Positions 41,358 through 49,688 of a DNA stretch of 64,000 nucleotides are shown here, piece after piece. Under the pieces are notes generated by a model. The model made no database searches, had not been told where the DNA came from, and was given only the letters and a program-made list of their open reading frames with translations. Each line of letters starts with the position of its first letter. The stretch's first letter is position 1. The position numbers and the translations under genes are program-made. The DNA is taken from NCBI GenBank assembly GCA_963764465.1, contig CAVXSO010000006.1, forward strand, positions 372,001-436,000. Reading direction: 5' to 3'. Source of the DNA: JAJXXT01 sp963764465. GTDB lineage: Bacteria; Pseudomonadota; Alphaproteobacteria; Acetobacterales; Acetobacteraceae.

Positions 41358-42311
41358 ATGTTCTACCGCCCGCTCATCCGTATCGTCCCGGACAACACCA
41401 AGATCCGCTTCATGCGCGGGCGCTACGCCGGGCTCATCGTCTCGGCGATCCTGTCGCTCGCCTCGGTGGCGCTGTTCTTCTACCCCGGCCTCAACCTCGG
41501 CATCGATTTCCGCGGCGGCGTCGTGGTGGAGGCGCGCACGGTCGGCCCCGCGGATTTCGGTGCCATCCGCTCAGGCCTTGCCGGCGCCGGCGTGCCCAAT
41601 GCGGGTGTGCAACGCTTCGGCGACGCACAGGGTGTTCTGATCCGCCTCGAATCCCAGAAGGACGCCGCGGCCACCCAGGCCCTCGTCGCCAAGGTCAATG
41701 CCGGCCTGCAGAAGGCCGCACCGGGAACGAAGATCCTGCGCACGGACGCCGTCGGCGCCTCGGTCTCGGCGGAGCTGTTCCGCAACGGCATGCTGGCACT
41801 CGGCATCAGCATGCTGATGATCCTCGTCTATATCTGGTTCCGCTTCGAATGGCAGTTCGCGGTCGGCGCCGTGGTCACGCTGATCCTGGACGTAACCAAG
41901 ACGATCGGCTTTCTCGCGATCACCCGGCTTCCTTTCGACCTCGTCATGGTCGGCGCGATCCTCACCATCCTCGGCTACTCCACCAACGACAAGGTCGTGG
42001 TTTACGACCGCATGCGCGAGAACCTGCGCAAGTACAAATCGATGCCGCTCAGGGAGCTGATCGACCTCTCGATCAACGAGACGCTGAACCGCACCCTCGG
42101 CACCTCGATGACGGTGTTCCTCGCCTCCCTCCCGCTCGCCTTCTTCGGCGGCGAGACGCTCTCCGCCTTTGCCTGGACCATGCTGTTCGGCATCGTCGTC
42201 GGCACCTCCTCCTCGATCTTCATCGCCGCCCCGATCCTGCTGTTCCTCGGCGAGAAACGGCTGCGCAAGGGAACGAAGCAGGCGGGCAAGGCGGCCGCGG
42301 AAGCGCGGTGA
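41358..42311 (+). CDS. secF: protein translocase subunit SecF
   Basis: Partner of SecD, 317 residues with six membrane helices. It has LNLGIDFRGGVVVEA, then LGYSTNDKVVVYDRMREN and NETLNRTLGTSMTVFL, the SecF core motifs. It forms the SecDF complex at the Sec channel. The C-terminus is a basic cytoplasmic tail. Same transcript as secD by spacing. Confidence 0.94.
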   Translation: MFYRPLIRIVPDNTKIRFMRGRYAGLIVSAILSLASVALFFYPGLNLGIDFRGGVVVEARTVGPADFGAIRSGLAGAGVPNAGVQRFGDAQGVLIRLESQKDAAATQALVAKVNAGLQKAAPGTKILRTDAVGASVSAELFRNGMLALGISMLMILVYIWFRFEWQFAVGAVVTLILDVTKTIGFLAITRLPFDLVMVGAILTILGYSTNDKVVVYDRMRENLRKYKSMPLRELIDLSINETLNRTLGTSMTVFLASLPLAFFGGETLSAFAWTMLFGIVVGTSSSIFIAAPILLFLGEKRLRKGTKQAGKAAAEAR

Positions 42312-42436
42312 CCGCGGGCGGCACCGCCCGGAACGCCGGCGGTGCCGCGGCAGGCAGGCGAGGCCGTGGTCGGGATTCATCCGCCGTCACGCGAATCAGC
42401 ACGCGCGTTTGATGATGCGATGATGGCGCCTCTGGC

Positions 42437-43273
42437 ATGAAGCGTCGCATGGCATCCCTCGCCCTCGCGGACGCTCGCCCCCGCGCCTCGCTCACCGCGC
42501 TGCGCTCGGCGCTGACCGCGGGGCGCGTCGCCGTGCGCTACCAGCCCCTGGTGCGCCTGTCCGACGGCGTGCCCGTCGCGATGGAGGTGCTGGCCCGCCT
42601 CGACCAGGAGGACGGTGGTCTGATGGAGCCAGCGGATTTCGTGCCGCGGCTCGAGGAAGCGGGCCTCGCCTGGCGGCTCACACAGGCGGTCATCCGCTGC
42701 TGCTTCGCGGAATGGCGGGAGTACGGCCTGGCCGGCCTCGGCATGGCGCTCGCCGTCAACATGCCGCTGGACGCGATGCTCCGCCGCGGTGCCGCCACCT
42801 GGATCGAGCGCGAGCGCAAGGCTGCCGGCATCCCCGCCGGCATGCTGATCCTGGAACTCACCGAAAGCCTCCCGGTGACCGACATCCCCGCCCTGCGCGA
42901 GGCGGTGGAGCGTCTGCGCGGGCTCGGCTACCAACTCGCGATCGACGACGTCGGCCCGTCCGCGCGCGCCCCGGAAAACCTGCTCGACATGCCTTTCGCG
43001 GCGCTGAAGCTGGACAAGGACCTGGTCGCCGAGACCATCACATCCGCCACGGCGCGCCAGTTCCTCGAGCGCGCGGTGGGGGCGGCGCGCGTGGCGGGGA
43101 TGCGCGTCGTCGCCGAGGGTATCGAGGACGGCGCCACCTGGGAGCGGATGCGCGCGTACGGCGTGGATGAGGGCCAGGGCTTCATCATCGCCCGCCCCCT
43201 CGGCGCCGAGGCCCTGCCCGGCTGGCGCCGCCGCTGGACCGGCCCCAAGGGCACCGCCAGGACCTCCCACTGA
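42437..43273 (+). CDS. EAL domain protein (c-di-GMP phosphodiesterase-like)
   Basis: A stand-alone EAL domain, 278 residues, with no sensor domain. Many catalytic-site residues are present: E50 of an E-V-L variant of EAL, N108, E140, D170-D171, K191, E227 and Q247. The DDFGxGYSSL loop 6 is replaced by DDVGPSARAPENL, a change linked in other proteins to loss of dimerisation and activity. It may be a weak enzyme or a c-di-GMP receptor. It converges on the kinase operon. Confidence 0.8.
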   Translation: MKRRMASLALADARPRASLTALRSALTAGRVAVRYQPLVRLSDGVPVAMEVLARLDQEDGGLMEPADFVPRLEEAGLAWRLTQAVIRCCFAEWREYGLAGLGMALAVNMPLDAMLRRGAATWIERERKAAGIPAGMLILELTESLPVTDIPALREAVERLRGLGYQLAIDDVGPSARAPENLLDMPFAALKLDKDLVAETITSATARQFLERAVGAARVAGMRVVAEGIEDGATWERMRAYGVDEGQGFIIARPLGAEALPGWRRRWTGPKGTARTSH

Positions 43274-43372
43274 GCGTCACCGCCTGGACGCAGCGCCCGG
43301 CGCTCCCATCGGAGCGCGCGCTTCGGCGCCGATACGCAACCGCGCACCCCGGCGCGCATACGTGAGCGCGCC

Positions 43373-44608
43373 TTAGCGCGACGCCAGAAACGCCGCCCGT
43401 TCCGTCTCGTTCTCGATATGATCGGCAAGCAGCCGCCGCAGTTCCGCCTCCGACGAGGCCTGCCCCGCCACGCGCCTGACCAGCAACGGTGCCAGCGGCC
43501 CGAGGATGCGCGCGAGGTCCTGGCGCACGCGCTCCAGCACCGGCTCCGGGCAGCCTGCCTCGGCCTCGCGCGCGACGCGCGGTCCCGCCGCCGTGATCAG
43601 CCCGAGCCGGTCGCGCACGACCTCCACGGAGGTCGCGCCCCGCGCCGCTTCCTGCACCAGGTGGCGCGCGATCGGCCCGACCTGTTCGGCAAGCTGGCGC
43701 TCGATCGTCGCCAGGACCGTGGCATCGATCGACGCCTCCGCGCCCTGCGGGGCGCGCGCGATGACGGTCGCGTCACCGCCAGCCTCCCCCGCTCCCGCCG
43801 TCCCCGCTGACAGCGCGTCCGCCAGCGCCGCGTCCATCGCGCCGGCGGAGGCAAAGCGCTGCTCCGGCCGCTTGGCCAGCGCCCGCGCCACCACCGCGGT
43901 CAGCCCGGGCGGCATCCCCGCCAGCCGCGCCGCCACGTCCACCGGCCGTTCATCCGCGACCCGCAGCAGCACCGCCGTGAAGTCGCCGCCGCCGAACGGG
44001 CGCTCGCCACCCAGCATCTCGAACAGCACGGCGCCGGCGGAAAAAACGTCGCTGCGCGCGTCCACCGTCTCGCCGCGGCACTGCTCGGGCGACATGTAGC
44101 TCGGCGTGCCGATGACACCGCCCGCCTGCGTCAACCCCGCGTCCTGCACCCGCGTCCCCGCGACGCGGGCAATGCCGAAATCCGTCACCTTCACGCGTCC
44201 ATCCGCGAGCAGCAGGATGTTCGCGGGCTTCACGTCCCGGTGCACCACGCGCTCGGCGTGCGCCGCTCCAAGGGCCGACAGCACCTGGCGCATCACCGCC
44301 ACCGCCCGCGCGGGCGCGAGCCGCCCCTCGCGCCGCAGCGTCGCCGCCAGGCTCTCGCCCTCGACCAGTTCCATCGCCAGGAACGGATTGCCCTCGTGCA
44401 ACCCGAAATCATGGATGGTCACGATGTTGGGGTGGACGAAGCGCCCGGCCGCCTGCGCCTCGCGCCGGAAGCGCGCGACGAACGCCTCGCGGTCCTCGCC
44501 TTCCAGCAGGTCGGCGCGCACCAGCTTGATGGCGACGTCGCGATCGATCGCCGGGTCATGCGCGCGCCAGACCACGCCCATCGCCCCGCGCCCGAGCACC
44601 GCGCGCAC
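43373..44608 (-). CDS. serine/threonine protein kinase
   Basis: A Hanks-type kinase, 411 residues from the GTG used. The glycine loop is LGRGAMGVVW, the ATP lysine K28 (VAIKLV), the catalytic HRDVKPAN at 123-130 and DFG at 143-145; all are intact, so it should be active. The C-terminal ~150 residues have no membrane helix or known sensor domain. The first strand of the kinase fold (IGRYVV) is encoded upstream of this GTG, in a short in-frame stretch with no ATG/GTG/TTG, so the real start may be a rare ATT at 44653. The upstream sensor gene's stop is in the same frame at 44657-44659. Confidence 0.85.
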   Translation of the reverse strand: MRAVLGRGAMGVVWRAHDPAIDRDVAIKLVRADLLEGEDREAFVARFRREAQAAGRFVHPNIVTIHDFGLHEGNPFLAMELVEGESLAATLRREGRLAPARAVAVMRQVLSALGAAHAERVVHRDVKPANILLLADGRVKVTDFGIARVAGTRVQDAGLTQAGGVIGTPSYMSPEQCRGETVDARSDVFSAGAVLFEMLGGERPFGGGDFTAVLLRVADERPVDVAARLAGMPPGLTAVVARALAKRPEQRFASAGAMDAALADALSAGTAGAGEAGGDATVIARAPQGAEASIDATVLATIERQLAEQVGPIARHLVQEAARGATSVEVVRDRLGLITAAGPRVAREAEAGCPEPVLERVRQDLARILGPLAPLLVRRVAGQASSEAELRRLLADHIENETERAAFLASR

Positions 44609-44656
44609 GACATAGCGGCCGATGGCGGCGGGAAGCGGTGCCTCGCCGGTAATCGT

Positions 44657-45529
44657 TCAGCCCCCGAGCAGCTTCATCGCACTCACCAGGCTGCGACGCA
44701 TGCGGTTGAAGGATTGCGCGAGCGAGGCGATCTCGTCCCCGCCGCGCGCCTCGAACTCCGGTGCGTCGTTGTTGCCGAGGCTGACTTCCCCGGCAATCGC
44801 GGCCATGCGCCTGACGCGGCGGATCACCACCAGGTGCAGCAGCACGTTGAGCAGCAGGAACGTCACCGCGAACGCAGCCGTGAGTGCCAGAAGCAGCGTC
44901 ACGAACAGGCTCTGCGCCCGCGCCAGCGCCACGCGCATCGGTACCGAAACGATCTGCGCGCCCTGCACGCTGCCCAGCGTCCAGCCAAAGCCGTTGCTGC
45001 GCCCGTAGAGATCGACCATCGCCGGCGGTGCCGCCTCCGGCGTGGAATGGCAGACCAGGCAGTCCTTGTTATCGATTCGCAATGGTTTCGACAGCGACAG
45101 GATCGGCCCGTCCGGCGTGTCCCGCATGCTCACGAACTCCCCGAGCGTGGGGTTCTGGCGGAACTCGCCGATGATCGCCGCTTCCCACGGCGTCGCCTTG
45201 TCCGCGGGATTGGTCGGGTTGAGTGCCGCGTTCTTGAAGCTGTAGGCGGGAAAGGCCTTGGACAACGCCCGGAGGTTCGCCTCGGCGGCGAAGAACGGCA
45301 CGGACTGGGGCAGAAAGCGCAGCTTCTGCTGGTCCACCAGCAGCGGCTCGATCTCCTTCGCGGTGTAGTCACTCACCGCATCCGCCTGCGCCATCATGAT
45401 GCCGGCCTGCTCCAGCACCTCGCGCCGCGCCTGGCGCTGCACGATGTTCCAGCCGATCGCCGCCGCGATCCCGAGGCCCACAAGGAAGGCCACGAGCAGC
45501 ACCAGGTTGAACTTGACGCGCAGGCTCAT
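44657..45529 (-). CDS. membrane sensor with DUF3365 (CxxCH) and HAMP domains
   Basis: A 290-residue membrane protein. Helix 1 is at about 8-28, then a periplasmic DUF3365/Tll0287-like domain with the haem-c motif C157-L-V-C-H161, then helix 2 at about 208-236 and a HAMP domain ending in GGDEIASLAQSFNRMRRSL. No kinase or cyclase output domain is attached, so it likely signals through a partner. The Ser/Thr kinase encoded immediately downstream is the obvious candidate. Redox or gas sensing through haem is inferred. Confidence 0.82.
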   Translation of the reverse strand: MSLRVKFNLVLLVAFLVGLGIAAAIGWNIVQRQARREVLEQAGIMMAQADAVSDYTAKEIEPLLVDQQKLRFLPQSVPFFAAEANLRALSKAFPAYSFKNAALNPTNPADKATPWEAAIIGEFRQNPTLGEFVSMRDTPDGPILSLSKPLRIDNKDCLVCHSTPEAAPPAMVDLYGRSNGFGWTLGSVQGAQIVSVPMRVALARAQSLFVTLLLALTAAFAVTFLLLNVLLHLVVIRRVRRMAAIAGEVSLGNNDAPEFEARGGDEIASLAQSFNRMRRSLVSAMKLLGG

Positions 45530-45553
45530 GCGCCGGTCATCCCTTTCCGCCGT

Positions 45554-46654
45554 TCAATGTTTCATGCGGGCAACGAGTTGCGTCGCCTGCCCGGAGGTCA
45601 GGACACCCGACATCTCGGCGTGCAGCTCGTGCTGGTAGCGCCGGATCGCGGCCCGCGTGTCGGGCCCGAAGATCCCGTCCACCTTGCCGTCATAGTAGCC
45701 GAGATTGAGCAGAGCCGCCTGCACTTGACGCCGATCGGCGTCCGTCATGTCCGCCTCGGCGGGAAACGGCGCCGGCGCGGGAGCCGCCACCGGCGGCGCG
45801 GGATTGGACGGCGCCGGGGACGGTGCCGGGGGCGATGCGGGGAGTGCGGGCGCTGTGGCAGGGGCCGCCGGCGTGGGGGCCGGTGCGGGCGGCGGCGGTG
45901 GCGGCGCCCCGGCAAGGTAGAGGGAGGCCGCGGGGGCGTGCAGTACGGCCGGCACCGGCGCCTTGATCTGTGTCCCAAGCGCGTCGAACAGCGTTCCCGT
46001 CCGCACCGTGGGTCCGGCGAGATCCGCCACCAGCGCCGCCGCGAGCGCCGTCGGCGCGTTGCCCTGCCCCGCCGCCTTCGCCGCGACCAAGCCGAGGCCG
46101 GCGGGCGGGGCCGCCTTCCCAATCGCCGCGGCTGCCTCGCCGCCACCCGGCTGCGCCACCAGGTCCAGCGCCAGCACCGCGGCCGCTTCGCGCGGCGCCA
46201 GCGTGCGGATCAGCGAGCTTGCCACCACGCCCTGGCTCAGCAGGTCCGTCGGCTGCGCGATACTGGCCGAGACCGGCAGCAGGAACGCGCGGTCGTTGAA
46301 GCTCGCCGCGTAGCCGCAGACATAGACGAAGGCCGGGCGATCCGGTGTCGCGGCCAGGCGGCTGCTGAAATCGCCGATCGCGCCATCAAGCTGGCCGAGC
46401 GTCGCGTCCTCGAGCTCGATCACCGCCATCCCGAGCCGCCTCAGCGCAGCGGCCACGGCGTGCCCCGAAAGGGCGCAGGCCGGAAGCCCAGGCAGCGAAC
46501 CGTAATTCGCGTTCCCAACCACCAGCGCCAATCCCACCGGTGGCAGTCCAGCCGGGGCGCCACCTCCCGCAGGCGCCGCGGCCACCGGCGCCGCCCAGGC
46601 GAGCAGCACGGCGAGCCACGCGCCCCGCACGCATCGCCATCCGGCTCGGCCCAT
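45554..46654 (-). CDS. caspase-fold (peptidase C14-like) protein with peptidoglycan-binding domain, active site lost
   Basis: An exported 366-residue protein: signal peptide (MGRAGWRCVRGAWLAVLLAW, then AAPVAAA), caspase-like domain at about 40-240, Pro/Ala linker, and a peptidoglycan_binding_1 domain at the end (VQAALLNLGYYDGKVDGIFG). GLALVVGNANYGSLPGLPAC and FNDRAFLLPVSA match the caspase fold. The catalytic histidine (usual YYAGHG) is Y115 in YVCGYA and the catalytic cysteine (usual LDACR) is V166 in LDLVAQ, so it should not be a protease. First gene of the sensor-kinase operon, 24 bases before the sensor. Confidence 0.78.
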   Translation of the reverse strand: MGRAGWRCVRGAWLAVLLAWAAPVAAAPAGGGAPAGLPPVGLALVVGNANYGSLPGLPACALSGHAVAAALRRLGMAVIELEDATLGQLDGAIGDFSSRLAATPDRPAFVYVCGYAASFNDRAFLLPVSASIAQPTDLLSQGVVASSLIRTLAPREAAAVLALDLVAQPGGGEAAAAIGKAAPPAGLGLVAAKAAGQGNAPTALAAALVADLAGPTVRTGTLFDALGTQIKAPVPAVLHAPAASLYLAGAPPPPPPAPAPTPAAPATAPALPASPPAPSPAPSNPAPPVAAPAPAPFPAEADMTDADRRQVQAALLNLGYYDGKVDGIFGPDTRAAIRRYQHELHAEMSGVLTSGQATQLVARMKH

Positions 46655-46782
46655 GCAACCGCGGTCACTGCCCAATGCGTCGCTACCCTCGTCTGGCGCC
46701 GGCTCGGAAGCGCCGGCCGGAAAGTCCCATCCTCTAGCGGAGATGGCGCCCCGACGGTAGCGCCAGCGCGCGCGAACCGCCC

Positions 46783-47328
46783 TCAGGGAATGTCGGCGAT
46801 GCGCAGGAACGGGTTGTGCACCGTGGCTCCGCCCTTCGGCGATCCGTCGGCGTTGCGTGTTCCCTTCACCCAGCGGTCGTAATGCACCATCGTCAGGTAG
46901 ATGTGTTTCTTCTCCTGGTCGTAGACGATGCGCCGGTCGGCATTCTTGCCCATCTTCAGGTCTTCGCCGTCATCGAAATAATATTCCTGGAACTGGCACG
47001 CGCTCTTCAGCACCGGTATGTCCTCGCCATAGAGCTGCGTGGTCAACCGGTTGGAATCGGTCGCGTGCACGGCGTAGCGGTTTCCCGGCAGGTAGCCCCA
47101 CTCATTGCGATGCACGCCCTTGGCAGAGCCGGGAAAGACGCCCTTGGCCATGTTCCTGACCATGTCCTGCAGCGCCCCCTTGCTGAGCGCGCCGAGCGCG
47201 CTGAAGGGCAGCCGCGGCAGCTTCAGTCCTGAATGCGTGTCGATGGCGGGTTCAACGCATGCCGCCAGCAACTGCGTCATCGCCAGCAGGTTCGAGTCAT
47301 AGTTCTGGTTGTAATAGGGCCCGGGCAT
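46783..47328 (-). CDS. hypothetical protein
   Basis: A 181-residue soluble protein I do not recognise. It starts at an ATG with a perfect AGGAGG, has no signal peptide, and contains an aromatic-rich central part (ACQFQEYYFDDGEDLKMG) and KKHIYLTMVHYDRWVKGT. Codon use matches real genes. It lies downstream of a tandem repeat and dksA on the same strand, and 128 bases before the caspase-like gene. No function is proposed. Confidence 0.7.
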   Translation of the reverse strand: MPGPYYNQNYDSNLLAMTQLLAACVEPAIDTHSGLKLPRLPFSALGALSKGALQDMVRNMAKGVFPGSAKGVHRNEWGYLPGNRYAVHATDSNRLTTQLYGEDIPVLKSACQFQEYYFDDGEDLKMGKNADRRIVYDQEKKHIYLTMVHYDRWVKGTRNADGSPKGGATVHNPFLRIADIP

Positions 47329-47436
47329 GTCGTGCCTCCTCGCTGCCTGCCAACATGCGCCAACTATCCGCAATTCCGCGTGAAACCCGCGCGACACCGC
47401 CCGCTGCACCAGGTGCGTCGGCACCGGAACCCGCCT

Positions 47437-47503
47437 CCGGCCCCCAGGATACCGGCCCCCAGGATACCGGCCCCCAGGATACCGGCCCCCAGGATACCGG
47501 CCC
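47437..47503. repeat. 15-bp tandem repeat, four full copies plus a partial
   Basis: The unit CCGGCCCCCAGGATA occurs four times head to tail without a mismatch, followed by CCGGCCC. It lies between the dksA stop and the next gene's start. It is not a CRISPR because there are no spacers. Exact identity of copies suggests a variable-number repeat. Confidence 0.85.
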
Positions 47504-47525
47504 AGGGTGCGCGGAGCCGGCGCCC

Positions 47526-47942
47526 TCAGTCGTCGCGGTGCACCCGCTCCATCCGCTCGTGGCGCTCCTGCGCCTCGATCGACAACGTCGCGATCGGCCG
47601 GGCCTCGAGTCGCTTCAGCCCGATCGGCTCGCCGGTTTCCTCGCAGAACCCATAGGTTCCCGCCTCTACCCGCGCCAGTGCCTGGTTGATCTTGCTGATC
47701 AGCTTGCGCGCCCGGTCGCGCGTGCGCAGTTCCAGCGCCCGGTCGGTCTCGACGCTGGCGCGGTCGGTGATGTCGGCCTCGTGGATGCCGCCCTCGGAGA
47801 GGCTGGCCAGCGTGCCATCCGCCTCGCGCAGCAACTCGGCGCGCCAGCGCAGCAGCTTCTGCCGGAAATACTCCAGCTGCAGCGGGTTCATGAACTCCTC
47901 GCCCTCGGCAGGACGGTAGTCCGGGGGCAGCGTGATCATCAT
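47526..47942 (-). CDS. dksA: RNA polymerase-binding transcription factor DksA
   Basis: A 138-residue secondary-channel factor that works with ppGpp on RNA polymerase. The coiled-coil tip keeps D57-I-T-D60-R-A (DxxDxA). The zinc-finger region has one cysteine, C100 in GFCEETGEPIGLKRLEARP, with T and A at other ligand positions, as is usual in alphaproteobacterial DksA. Two adjacent ATGs are possible starts. It lies beside the flagellar genes, as in some relatives. Confidence 0.88.
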   Translation of the reverse strand: MMITLPPDYRPAEGEEFMNPLQLEYFRQKLLRWRAELLREADGTLASLSEGGIHEADITDRASVETDRALELRTRDRARKLISKINQALARVEAGTYGFCEETGEPIGLKRLEARPIATLSIEAQERHERMERVHRDD

Positions 47943-48008
47943 GCGTCGCGTTTCCCGTCGTCACGAACCCTGTGCCGGCACCGTAGCCGGCCGGCGCTGA
48001 CGGCGGGC

Positions 48009-48404
48009 TTATAGAGGGGCGGTGCTGTCACGCCAAGGGGTTGCGCGCCATCTTTCCCGGCATTGCACGGCGGTGACGCGCGCACGCAGCCGGATCTGCC
48101 CGAGCAGCGCCGCCAGCGCTGGCTCGGCCTGCGGTGGTGGCATCGCCGCAAGCGCCTCCAGCGCGGCGACGGCGGCCGTTTCGTCGCCCTGCAGCATGGC
48201 GCGCTGCACCGTCCCGAGCGCGTCCAGCAGCGCCTGAGCCTGGCGCCGTGCCGCGCTGCCGTCGCGCCGCCGCCCGCCCCGTTCCTCCAGCGCGTCCGGC
48301 ACCGAAGCGAGCGCCGGCAGCGCGAACTCGCCCTCCACCCGCCGCGGCGCCGCCGCGAAACCCGCCCCGTAACGCGCCTCAACCCGCATCGTTCCCATCG
48401 CCAT
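48009..48404 (-). CDS. fliX: flagellar assembly regulator FliX
   Basis: A 131-residue protein of the alphaproteobacterial FliX family, which links flagellar basal-body assembly to the FlbD activator of sigma-54 genes. The C-terminal helical part (ALLDALGTVQRAMLQGD ... ALAALLGQIRLRARVTAV) is characteristic. The N-terminus (MAMGTMRVEARYG) lacks a signal peptide. AGGAGG precedes the ATG. It is divergent from flgI, the arrangement known in Caulobacter. Confidence 0.82.
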   Translation of the reverse strand: MAMGTMRVEARYGAGFAAAPRRVEGEFALPALASVPDALEERGGRRRDGSAARRQAQALLDALGTVQRAMLQGDETAAVAALEALAAMPPPQAEPALAALLGQIRLRARVTAVQCRERWRATPWRDSTAPL

Positions 48405-48429
48405 CGGGCGCCTCCTGCGCCGGAAAACC

Positions 48430-48443
48430 CTGCCGCCCGGCAG
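48430..48443. promoter_or_regulatory. 14-bp palindrome in the fliX-flgI intergenic region
   Basis: CTGCCG-CC-CGGCAG is a perfect inverted repeat about 55-80 bases upstream of the sigma-54 promoter, the usual distance for an enhancer. It could be an FlbD-type activator site; this is inferred from position and symmetry only. Confidence 0.35.
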
Positions 48444-48494
48444 ACCCTGCCCGGTGCTCCCGCCCGCGAAGCCACGGAATTCCGGGGTTTCGCG

Positions 48495-48510
48495 TTGGCA
48501 CGGTCTTCGC
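48495..48510 (+). promoter_or_regulatory. sigma-54 promoter of flgI
   Basis: TTGGCAC-GGTCT-TCGC has the invariant GG-N10-GC spacing and a full TGGCAC -24 box; the -12 box differs from TTGC by one base. Transcription would begin about twelve bases downstream, near 48521. That makes the ATG at 48522 leaderless and favours the ATG at 48540. Confidence 0.65.
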
Positions 48511-48539
48511 CTGGACAGGGCATGACAAGGCGCACGACC

Positions 48540-49688
48540 ATGATCCCACGATGGTTGACGAGAGGTTTCGCTCACCTCGCCCCGGCCCTGGCGTTGACAA
48601 TGATTCTCGCCGCCACGCTGCTCGCGGCGGCATCGCCGGCGCGCGCCCAGGTCCGCATCAAGGACATCGCGGACGTGGAGGGGGTGCGCGACAACCAGCT
48701 CGTGGGCTACGGCCTGGTCGTCGGCCTGCCGGGTACCGGCGACAAGCTGAACAACGCCGTGTTCACCCGCCAGTCCCTCATCGGCATGCTCGAACGCCTC
48801 GGCGTCAACACCCGCGACCTCGAAAACCAGCTGCAGACCAAGAACGTCGCCGCCGTCATGGTCACGGCGGACCTGCCGGCCTTCGCCCAGACCGGCAGCC
48901 GCATCGACGTCCAGGTCGCCTCCCTGGGCGATGCCACCAACCTCACCGGCGGCACGCTGCTCGTCACACCGCTCATGGCCGCGGACGGCGAGGTCTACGC
49001 CGTCGCCCAAGGCCCGCTCGCCACCGGCGCCATCGCCGCCAAGGGTGCGGCCGCCTCGGTGACGCAGGGCGTGCCCACCGCCGGGCAGATCGCCAACGGG
49101 GCCACGGTGGAAAAGGAGATCGGCTACAAGCTCGGCGCGCATCCGGAGCTGCGGCTCGGCCTGCGCAACCCGGACCTTACGACAGCGGAACGTGTCGCCG
49201 CCGCGGTGAACGGCGAACTCGGCGCCGGCACCGCGCACGCCACGGACCCGCGCACCGTGGCCCTCAACCTTGCCGGCCGCGACGTCATCGCCTCGCTCGC
49301 GAGCATCGAGGACCTGCGCATCGATCCGGACACGCCCGCCACCGTGGTGGTGGACGAAGCCTCCGGGACCATCGTCATGGGCGCGAATGTGCGCGTCTCC
49401 ACTGTCGCCATCGCGCAGGGCAACCTCACCATCCGCGTCACCGAAACGCCGCAGGTGAGCCAGCCCGGCCCCTTCGCCCGCGGCGGCACGACCGCGGTGG
49501 TGCCACGCACCAACATCCAGGTGGACAAGGGCCAGGGCAAGAAGCTCGGCATCCTCGCCGCCAACGTCACGCTGCGCGACCTGGTGGGCAGCCTCAACGC
49601 GCTCGGCGTGGCGCCGCGCGACATGATCAGCATCCTGCAGGCGATCAAGGAAGCGGGCGCGCTGCAGGCGGACCTGGTGGTACGATGA
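48540..49688 (+). CDS. flgI: flagellar P-ring protein FlgI
   Basis: Periplasmic P-ring subunit of the flagellar basal body, 382 residues. Signal peptide (ALALTMILAATLLAAASPARA) then VRIKDIADVEGVRDNQLVGYGLVVGLPGTGD, the family's opening, and GALQADLVVR at the end. A start six codons earlier exists but would coincide with the predicted transcription start; AAGG nine bases before the chosen ATG can serve as ribosome site. It overlaps the next gene by four bases. Confidence 0.92.
   Translation: MIPRWLTRGFAHLAPALALTMILAATLLAAASPARAQVRIKDIADVEGVRDNQLVGYGLVVGLPGTGDKLNNAVFTRQSLIGMLERLGVNTRDLENQLQTKNVAAVMVTADLPAFAQTGSRIDVQVASLGDATNLTGGTLLVTPLMAADGEVYAVAQGPLATGAIAAKGAAASVTQGVPTAGQIANGATVEKEIGYKLGAHPELRLGLRNPDLTTAERVAAAVNGELGAGTAHATDPRTVALNLAGRDVIASLASIEDLRIDPDTPATVVVDEASGTIVMGANVRVSTVAIAQGNLTIRVTETPQVSQPGPFARGGTTAVVPRTNIQVDKGQGKKLGILAANVTLRDLVGSLNALGVAPRDMISILQAIKEAGALQADLVVR

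Noticed and set aside
39710..41359. A 549-codon minus-strand frame
   Set aside because: It is the antisense of secD, which has all family motifs.
44240..46882. An 880-codon open frame on the plus strand
   Set aside because: It lies opposite the kinase, sensor and caspase-like genes and is mostly Arg/His/Gln; no family motif was seen.
47437..47503. Possible CRISPR array
   Set aside because: The 15-bp units are directly adjacent without spacers and no cas gene is present.
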